Part shown: positions 16,158 to 20,296 of the stretch, in pieces
How positions within the stretch are numbered: the first letter of the stretch is position 1
How the letters are laid out: each line of letters opens with the position of its first letter
Source of the DNA: CALVGQ01 sp964370435
GTDB lineage: Bacteria > Bacillota_I > Bacilli_A > Erysipelotrichales > Erysipelotrichaceae
DNA: 20,296 nucleotides
NCBI GenBank assembly: GCA_964370435.1
Contig: CAYJJG010000026.1
Span: 1 to 20,296 of the forward strand
Direction: 5' to 3'
Translations under genes and position numbers: made by a program
Notes under the pieces: model-generated
What the model was told of the DNA's origin: nothing
The model's database searches: none
Seen by the model: the letters and a program-made list of their open reading frames with translations, nothing else

Positions 16158-16832
16158 TTAAAAATAATCATTATTTGTGTTTGATTGCCGTTTAACTACT
16201 TTGCTATTTTTTGGGTCAATAAACTCAGGTAGTGCGCCTGCAGCAATTGCCCATAAATATACACTTGCTGTTGTACCATAGGGGGAGTAGCGTTTTCGAT
16301 ACCGCTCAAACAATTCCTTTGTAATTTCTTTATGGCGATAAAGCATCCGGAGTCCACGATGGATTGCAATATCTCCAAAACTAAATATATCTGTACGCTC
16401 TAATGCACTTGCTAGTAGCATTTCAGCAGTCCATGGACCTATTCCGTTGAGCGTGCATAACTTTTTAATGACTTCTGCATCTGTTAATTCATACAGTTCA
16501 TTAAGATTAAGTTCGCCTGTATAAACTTTTTGTGCAAAATCTTTTATATATTCAGCCTTCTTAAAAGTGGTTCCAAAGGCTTGTATTTCAGCGACAGTGA
16601 GATTATTTATTTTGTCTGCTGAAATGCTAGAAAGAGAATCTTTTATACGCTTAAATACAGTTTCTCTTGCTTGTCTTGACACTTGTTGTCCTAATATTGC
16701 GCGTATGATTGCGGTAAATATATCTGAATCTATTGGTCTTTGAAGCATCCCAATTTTATCAATGGCTTCACCTAACCGCTTGTCTTTTTTCTTTAAATAA
16801 CTAATTTCTTTTTCACCGTACTCAAAATACAT
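16158..16832 (-). CDS. alkA: DNA-3-methyladenine glycosylase II (AlkA-like, HhH-GPD)
   Basis: This base-excision glycosylase removes N-alkylated purines from DNA. The 224-residue chain is the catalytic HhH-GPD core without the N-terminal AlkA_N domain of E. coli AlkA. ILGQQVSRQA (47-56) is typical of the family; the helix-hairpin-helix is LCTLNGIGPWTAEMLLA (125-141), and the catalytic aspartate is D154 in FSFGDIAIHRGLRML. The ATG at 16832 has a GAGGTG ribosome site. It is the first gene of the minus-strand operon alkA-alkD-adaA-adaB-ABM-DUF1848. A TATAAT (16862-16867, minus) lies 29 bp upstream without a good -35, which would fit activation by AdaA. The last ~20 residues are a polar tail of no clear role. 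Confidence 0.95.
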   Translation of the reverse strand: MYFEYGEKEISYLKKKDKRLGEAIDKIGMLQRPIDSDIFTAIIRAILGQQVSRQARETVFKRIKDSLSSISADKINNLTVAEIQAFGTTFKKAEYIKDFAQKVYTGELNLNELYELTDAEVIKKLCTLNGIGPWTAEMLLASALERTDIFSFGDIAIHRGLRMLYRHKEITKELFERYRKRYSPYGTTASVYLWAIAAGALPEFIDPKNSKVVKRQSNTNNDYF

Positions 16833-16861
16833 TGTACACCTCGCTTATTCAACCTATTTAT

Positions 16862-16867
16862 ATTATA
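16862..16867 (-). promoter_or_regulatory. Candidate -10 element of the alkylation-repair operon
   Basis: A perfect TATAAT on the minus strand lies 29 bp before the alkA start codon. No hexamer resembling TTGACA is found 16-18 bp further upstream, as expected for a promoter that needs an activator such as methylated AdaA. I could not recognise an Ada box by eye. Confidence 0.5.
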
Positions 16868-16949
16868 CAAAAAAAACATCACTTTTTCTTCATAAAATTG
16901 CCTATTTAATTTGGTTTTGAAATTTAAATTATTACTATTTCTTTTTCAT

Positions 16950-17015
16950 TATATAGTGCTATATATAGTTCTATTATTGAACAAAGTTCTTAAGTTCTTC
17001 ATCGTTATTGAACCT
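16950..17015. repeat. Inverted and repeated motifs upstream of alkA
   Basis: A perfect inverted repeat TATATAG-TG-CTATATA occupies 16950-16965. Next to it GTTC and GAAC tetramers alternate: GTTC 16968, GAAC 16979, GTTC 16986, GTTC 16994 and GAAC 17010 (first base of each). Twice a GTTCT is closed by ATTGAAC. This is operator-like clustering between the SDR terminator and the alkA promoter; the binding protein is unknown. Confidence 0.35.
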
Positions 17016-17035
17016 GAGTTAATTATAGTAGAAAG

Positions 17036-17072
17036 ATTAAAAACTCTCCCTTTTTAAAGGAGAGTTTTTAAT
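17036..17072 (-). terminator. Rho-independent terminator after the SDR gene
   Basis: TTAAAAACTCTCC (17037-17049) pairs perfectly with GGAGAGTTTTTAA (17059-17071) around a 9-nt loop. On the minus strand the 3' arm ends in TTTTTAATC. It starts 4 nt after the SDR stop codon and separates the SDR from the repair operon. The symmetric sequence could also stop plus-strand transcripts. Confidence 0.88.
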
Positions 17073-17075
17073 AGT

Positions 17076-17798
17076 TTAGGCATCTTGTTTTGTGTCTGCA
17101 ATTTGTATTTCACGAAGGTTTACGCCTTGTGGTAATTCATAGGCAAATTTAATTGTTTTTGCAATATCTTGTGCTGTGATAGATCCAACACCACAAGCTT
17201 CTTTCCACTCATGATAACCAGCTTTGATATCATCACTTGTTGTATGACTTAAAAGCTCTGTATCTACAGCTCCAGGACAAATTCTCATAACGCGCACATT
17301 GGACGATGATAATTCACCTCTAGCAACCTCTGAAAGACCAACAACACCATATTTACTTGCACAATAAGCAGCATGGTTACCAAAAGGCTTCACTCCTGCA
17401 ATAGATGAAATGTTAATAATAGTACCACATTTTCTTTCTTTCATATCATTCATAACAATTTGCATTCCATTCATTACACCCATAACATTGACATTAAGCA
17501 TATCTTGCCATTCACTAGCATCTTGGTTTTCAAGATTTCCTAAAAGCATGATACCAGCATTGTTTATTATTAAATCAGTTTTTCCATAAATAGCTTCAGC
17601 TTTTCTTACGGCTTTTTCAAAAGAAGCTTTGTCTGTGACATCTACTTTCTCACACAGTGTGTTTTCAAATTTCATTTGTTCCAACAATTCTACACGTCTT
17701 GCTAAAAGTAAAAGGGGATATCCAGCCTTGTTAAACTCTAATGCTAATGCTTTACCAAAACCAGAACTTGCTCCTGTAATAACCACTAATTTTTTCAT
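17076..17798 (-). CDS. Short-chain dehydrogenase/reductase
   Basis: This 240-residue classical SDR oxidoreductase uses NAD(P)H, with the Rossmann motif TGASSGFG (8-15), NNAG (79-82), S131/S132 and the catalytic Y145-x3-K149 in YCASK. Arginines R34-R35 after the second strand (LLARRVELL) favour NADPH. PGAVDTEL follows as in many SDRs of the YdfG/serine-dehydrogenase-like group, whose natural substrates are mostly unclear. It has its own terminator and a divergent promoter shared with an HxlR regulator, which probably controls it. The start follows a GGAGAC ribosome site. Substrate not assignable; fold and cofactor confident. Confidence 0.95.
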   Translation of the reverse strand: MKKLVVITGASSGFGKALALEFNKAGYPLLLLARRVELLEQMKFENTLCEKVDVTDKASFEKAVRKAEAIYGKTDLIINNAGIMLLGNLENQDASEWQDMLNVNVMGVMNGMQIVMNDMKERKCGTIINISSIAGVKPFGNHAAYCASKYGVVGLSEVARGELSSSNVRVMRICPGAVDTELLSHTTSDDIKAGYHEWKEACGVGSITAQDIAKTIKFAYELPQGVNLREIQIADTKQDA

Positions 17799-17819
17799 AT
17801 AACGTCTCCTTTATTAATA

Positions 17820-17848
17820 TTGACAATTTTACTATTGCAGTATATTAT
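17820..17848 (+). promoter_or_regulatory. Promoter of the HxlR regulator gene
   Basis: TTGACA (17820-17825) and TATTAT (17843-17848) are separated by 17 bp on the plus strand, about 86 bp before the regulator's ATG. On the minus strand TATAAT (17844-17849) overlaps it and could serve the SDR gene, though its -35 is poor. Both -10 elements fall within the dyad at 17832-17858. Confidence 0.7.
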
Positions 17849-17858
17849 ACTATAATAG
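17832..17858. promoter_or_regulatory. 27-bp dyad, candidate HxlR operator
   Basis: The sequence CTATT-gc-AGTATA-t-TATACT-at-AATAG is symmetric about position 17845, with 11 of 13 base pairs matching. It covers the -10 elements of the divergent SDR and HxlR promoters. HxlR-family dimers bind such inverted repeats, so it is a natural site for repression of both genes. Confidence 0.6.
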
Positions 17859-17934
17859 ATATTTTTATCATAAAGCAAAAAGAAAATTAGTCAATAAGGT
17901 ACTTCTTTTTCGCTTAGGGAAAAAGAGGTAACTA

Positions 17935-18282
17935 ATGGATAAAACAATAGTAAATTCAGAGATCGAGATAACTTTAAAAATGATTGGTGGAAAATGCAAA
18001 CCACTGATTTTATATATGCTAATTACCGAAGGTCCAATGCGTTTTAAAGATTTAATGGCATCTGTAACAGAAATTTCTCAAAAAACGTTAACAAATCAAC
18101 TCAGAGAGTTAGAAACCGACGGTCTTATTACAAGAACGGCATTTAATGAAATACCACCACGAGTAGAGTATGCTGTAAGTGAAAAAGGAAGTACACTGTA
18201 TCCTATTCTAGAACTTATGTGTGAATGGGGTGAAAAAAATAATGATGGCAGATTTGAATTATTAAATCCTCAATGTGAATAA
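17935..18282 (+). CDS. HxlR-family winged-helix transcriptional regulator
   Basis: The 115-residue DNA-binding protein shows the HxlR/MarR-like order: IGGKCKPLILYML (17-29), GPMRFKDLMASV, SQKTLTNQLRELETDGLITR (recognition helix and start of wing, about 49-68), PPRVEYAVSEKG. In many relatives the GGKW tryptophan occupies the place of C21 here. A cysteine near this point is the redox sensor in some family members (YodB, HypR), so quinone or aldehyde sensing is possible but unproven. C106-equivalent residues near the end (MCEWGE, PQC) add two more thiols. The ATG at 17935 has an AGAGGT ribosome site. It diverges from the SDR gene, and the dyad between them is its likely operator. Confidence 0.93.
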   Translation: MDKTIVNSEIEITLKMIGGKCKPLILYMLITEGPMRFKDLMASVTEISQKTLTNQLRELETDGLITRTAFNEIPPRVEYAVSEKGSTLYPILELMCEWGEKNNDGRFELLNPQCE

Positions 18283-18370
18283 AATTGCTTTAAGTAGTAT
18301 CTTTGAAACTTTTATAAAAATATAATCAAGAATATACAACTATTACAATAGCAGAAACTAATAAAAATAC

Positions 18371-18401
18371 TTGCCTACACTTTTTGTTTGTAGGCTTTTT
18401 T
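18371..18401 (+). terminator. Rho-independent terminator after the HxlR gene
   Basis: GCCTACA (18373-18379) pairs with TGTAGGC (18389-18395) around a 9-nt loop, followed by TTTTTT (18396-18401). It lies between the convergent HxlR and sulfatase genes. Confidence 0.85.
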
Positions 18402-18417
18402 ATACTTTTAAGAATTT

Positions 18418-19923
18418 TTATCGTTTCTCATCTTTTGTTTCTTTCTTTCTTTTTGCGCTCGTCATTGGCATTCCTGTATCATAATCAAGTTGCCTTGGTT
18501 CATATTCTTCGTTCTCTCTTTGTCTTGTATATCCATCATTTGCCCATGTTGCAAGCTTCTCTGGTCGCCATGGACGCATAGCCCATTGGTATCCTCTATA
18601 CAAATCTCTTGTTTCATTCATCTTGTTTAAGAGCTTGTCGTGAAATTCATTTCGGATATCCTTGTATTCTTCACTGTTGATAAGATTGTTGACCTCATAT
18701 GGATCTTTCTGTAAATCATAGAACTCATCGGTATCTAATAAATGTACTACCAACTTATATTTCTCTGAAGTTACTGCCCTCATCATTTGAAGGCCACCAA
18801 ATCCATCATGATCTACCTCATATCTTGTGAACTCTGTATATACTACATCATTAATTTCTACACTTGTATCATAGATTTGTGGAAGCATGCTCTTACCTTC
18901 TAATATCTTCGGTTGCTGAATCCCCATATAATCTAAAATAGTAGGAACAATATCAATATGGGATGCTGGTGACTCTATAATCTTACCAATTTCACCACCA
19001 CGAATAATAAGAGGAATATTAGCTACCTCTTTATAGGCGGTTGCATTTTTCATCTGTAGACGATGCGCCCCTAGCATATCTCCATGATCCGATGTGAATA
19101 TCACAAGTGCATTTGGAAGGATTTGATTGATTTTATCCACAACTCTTCCAATTTCATAATCTACAAATGTGTTACAACCTAAAAATAAAGATAATGCTGC
19201 TGATGGTTTATTTAGCTCCTCTGCACTTTGACTCATAGCCGCTCCTGCCCATAATTGTTGCATAAAAGGCTTCTTCGTTAAGTCATCCTGAAAATTTGGA
19301 TTATCAGGGAATTTGAAATCTTTATACATCTGATTAAATGGTGCTGGGCAAAGACTAGGTCCGTGCGGCTCATCATAGGAGACTGTTAAGAAAAAATCCT
19401 CATCCTTATATTCTTCTAAGAAGTCTAATGCGCGATTTGAGCATCTATGTGCATAAGTAAAATCCTCTGTCATATCTGAATCGAAAGAAGTCTCTGACTT
19501 TCTTGAACGAATTCTATCTGCATCTGATAACTCATCGAGATAGCACTTCATATCATACCAGTACTTCGCATTCCATCCCTCTGGGCATTTTCCAAGTCCA
19601 AAATAATCTCCACCATCCAGGTGCCACTTACCAATATATCCGCAATGAATACCATTATCAGTAAGTCGTTGTCCCACAGTCTTTACGTTATCACCCATGG
19701 CGATTGAATTGGTTACCATTCCATTACTATGAGGGAACGTCCCTGTAAATAGTGCGCTTCTAGCTGGGCCACAAACCGGTTGACACGTATAAGCATTCTC
19801 ATAACGAATTCCCTGTGCGGCCAACTTATCTACATTAGGCGTAAGCATTCTCGTATCACCGTAGCACCCCACCATATCTTTACGGGTGGTATCTGTCATC
19901 AACAAAATAATCTGTTTTTTCAT
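18418..19923 (-). CDS. Cys-type sulfatase, apparently cytoplasmic
   Basis: The 501-residue protein is an alkaline-phosphatase-superfamily sulfatase (type I, formylglycine-dependent) that hydrolyses sulfate esters. The signature C51-G-P-A-R55 in QPVCGPARSALFTG marks C51 for conversion to formylglycine; metal and substrate residues fit at D11, K99 and H101 (GKWH), H187 (EPHGP), D279-H280 (TSDHGDMLGAHR) and K292. There is no signal peptide or membrane segment, so it probably acts in the cytoplasm on imported sulfated sugars. A maturase (anSME or FGE) must be encoded elsewhere; none is in the window. The C-terminus ends in a charged tail, SAKRKKETKDEKR. The ATG at 19923 has a GAGGAGA ribosome site. 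It stands alone; the substrate (host glycan or other) cannot be told. Confidence 0.95.
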   Translation of the reverse strand: MKKQIILLMTDTTRKDMVGCYGDTRMLTPNVDKLAAQGIRYENAYTCQPVCGPARSALFTGTFPHSNGMVTNSIAMGDNVKTVGQRLTDNGIHCGYIGKWHLDGGDYFGLGKCPEGWNAKYWYDMKCYLDELSDADRIRSRKSETSFDSDMTEDFTYAHRCSNRALDFLEEYKDEDFFLTVSYDEPHGPSLCPAPFNQMYKDFKFPDNPNFQDDLTKKPFMQQLWAGAAMSQSAEELNKPSAALSLFLGCNTFVDYEIGRVVDKINQILPNALVIFTSDHGDMLGAHRLQMKNATAYKEVANIPLIIRGGEIGKIIESPASHIDIVPTILDYMGIQQPKILEGKSMLPQIYDTSVEINDVVYTEFTRYEVDHDGFGGLQMMRAVTSEKYKLVVHLLDTDEFYDLQKDPYEVNNLINSEEYKDIRNEFHDKLLNKMNETRDLYRGYQWAMRPWRPEKLATWANDGYTRQRENEEYEPRQLDYDTGMPMTSAKRKKETKDEKR

Positions 19924-20162
19924 TCGTTATCTCCTCTGCTTGTTTTAACCTTAAGTCATGTTATAATTCTATCAAAAACATTTGGATTTATCTATATTGT
20001 ATACTGTTCTAGCATGGATAATATTATGGGAAGGTGTTATCACTTTCCCATTTAGTGATAGCCAATATAAGCAACATTTTTCTATAAATTTTGTTAATAA
20101 AAACATAGTAAAAAAACCGATGTGAATCAAAAAATGCACTGCCTTTTTATTGCGCATAGAAA
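19924..20162. other. Intergenic region upstream of the sulfatase, with overlapping hairpins
   Basis: No gene is seen here. GGGAAGGTG-TTAT-CACTTTCCC (20028-20049) is a 9-bp stem with one G-T pair. TATCAC (20038-20043) can instead pair with GTGATA (20055-20060), so the two structures exclude each other. On the minus strand they would lie about 105-135 nt before the sulfatase start codon. No T run follows, so it does not look like a simple terminator; an operator is possible. Confidence 0.35.
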
Positions 20163-20200
20163 CAAAAAAAGTGTTAAACCTTAAAAATAGCTTAAACACT
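20163..20200 (-). terminator. Terminator downstream of the tRNA-Arg 3' fragment
   Basis: On the minus strand the arms AGTGTT (20195-20200) and AACACT (20170-20175) form a 6-bp stem that can extend past one mismatch, followed by a run of seven T (20164-20170 complement). It begins 9 nt after the CCA end, as expected for the original tRNA gene's terminator. Confidence 0.65.
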
Positions 20201-20208
20201 GAATTTTA

Positions 20209-20252
20209 TGGCACCCTCTGCGAGAATCGAACTCACAACTAACCCTTAGGAG
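20209..20252 (-). tRNA. 3' half of tRNA-Arg(CCU), probable att site of an integrated element
   Basis: On the minus strand the 44 nt read: anticodon loop CTCCTAA (20246-20252, anticodon CCT), the 3' anticodon stem GGGTT, a four-base variable loop AGTT, the T arm GTGAG-TTCGATT-CTCGC (perfect apart from one G-T pair), the 3' acceptor strand AGAGGGT, discriminator G and encoded CCA. The order and many bases match the 3' half of E. coli argW (tRNA-Arg CCU) as remembered. Upstream of the anticodon loop the sequence is unrelated: no AACCC to pair with GGGTT, no D arm and no ACCCTCT/GCCCTCT acceptor strand up to the window end. So this is not a functional tRNA but the displaced 3' end typical of integrase insertion at the anticodon loop. 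Confidence 0.8.
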
Positions 20253-20296
20253 TTCGCCCAGTGGAGTATTTTCCATTCTATAACATTCTCCAAAAA

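Noticed and set aside
20209..20296. A complete tRNA gene at the right edge
   Set aside because: The T arm, 3' acceptor strand and CCA are perfect, but no partner for the anticodon stem, no D arm and no 5' acceptor strand can be found in the remaining bases to the window end.

Overview
The window is AT-rich, spaces its genes tightly, uses strong AGGAGG-type ribosome sites and Rho-independent terminators, and carries a Gram-positive tryptophan T-box, a split adaA/adaB pair and a cell-surface B-repeat protein with a C-terminal membrane anchor. Together these point to a low-GC Firmicute, most likely an anaerobic clostridium (Lachnospiraceae-like). This is inferred from gene style; no marker gene fixes the taxon.

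Left part, plus strand (1-10640): the 3' part of a very large surface protein with SdrD-type B-like repeats, its terminator, an AT-rich gap, and a PAS-PAS-GGDEF-GAF diguanylate cyclase. Next comes a complete Trp T-box leader (promoter, TGG specifier, T-box sequence, terminator), a short decayed reading frame, and a translationally coupled trpB-trpA pair ending in a terminator. No other trp biosynthesis genes are in the window.

Middle part, minus strand (10642-17072): a broken DsrE-like gene that still has a good promoter and RBS, an OmpR-type response regulator with its histidine kinase, and a compact six-gene set transcribed alkA, alkD, adaA, adaB, ABM-fold protein, DUF1848. The first four form a DNA alkylation-repair (adaptive response) operon. 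The last two are tightly coupled to it and are not classical members.

Right part (17076-20296): a short-chain dehydrogenase diverges from an HxlR regulator, with a 27-bp dyad over the shared promoter region. A sulfatase without a signal peptide lies on the minus strand. At the right edge is a 44-bp 3' half of tRNA-Arg(CCU), starting exactly at the anticodon loop, with its terminator but without its 5' half. This is the usual scar left by an integrase that targets a tRNA gene, so an integrated element probably begins at about 20253 and runs out of the window.

The best leads are the tRNA-Arg half-site, the DUF1848/ABM extension of the alkylation-repair operon, the Trp T-box controlling trpBA next to a gene relic, the degenerate sorting signal of the giant surface protein, and the HxlR dyad. 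I did not find a clearly new multi-gene defence or metabolic system inside the window.
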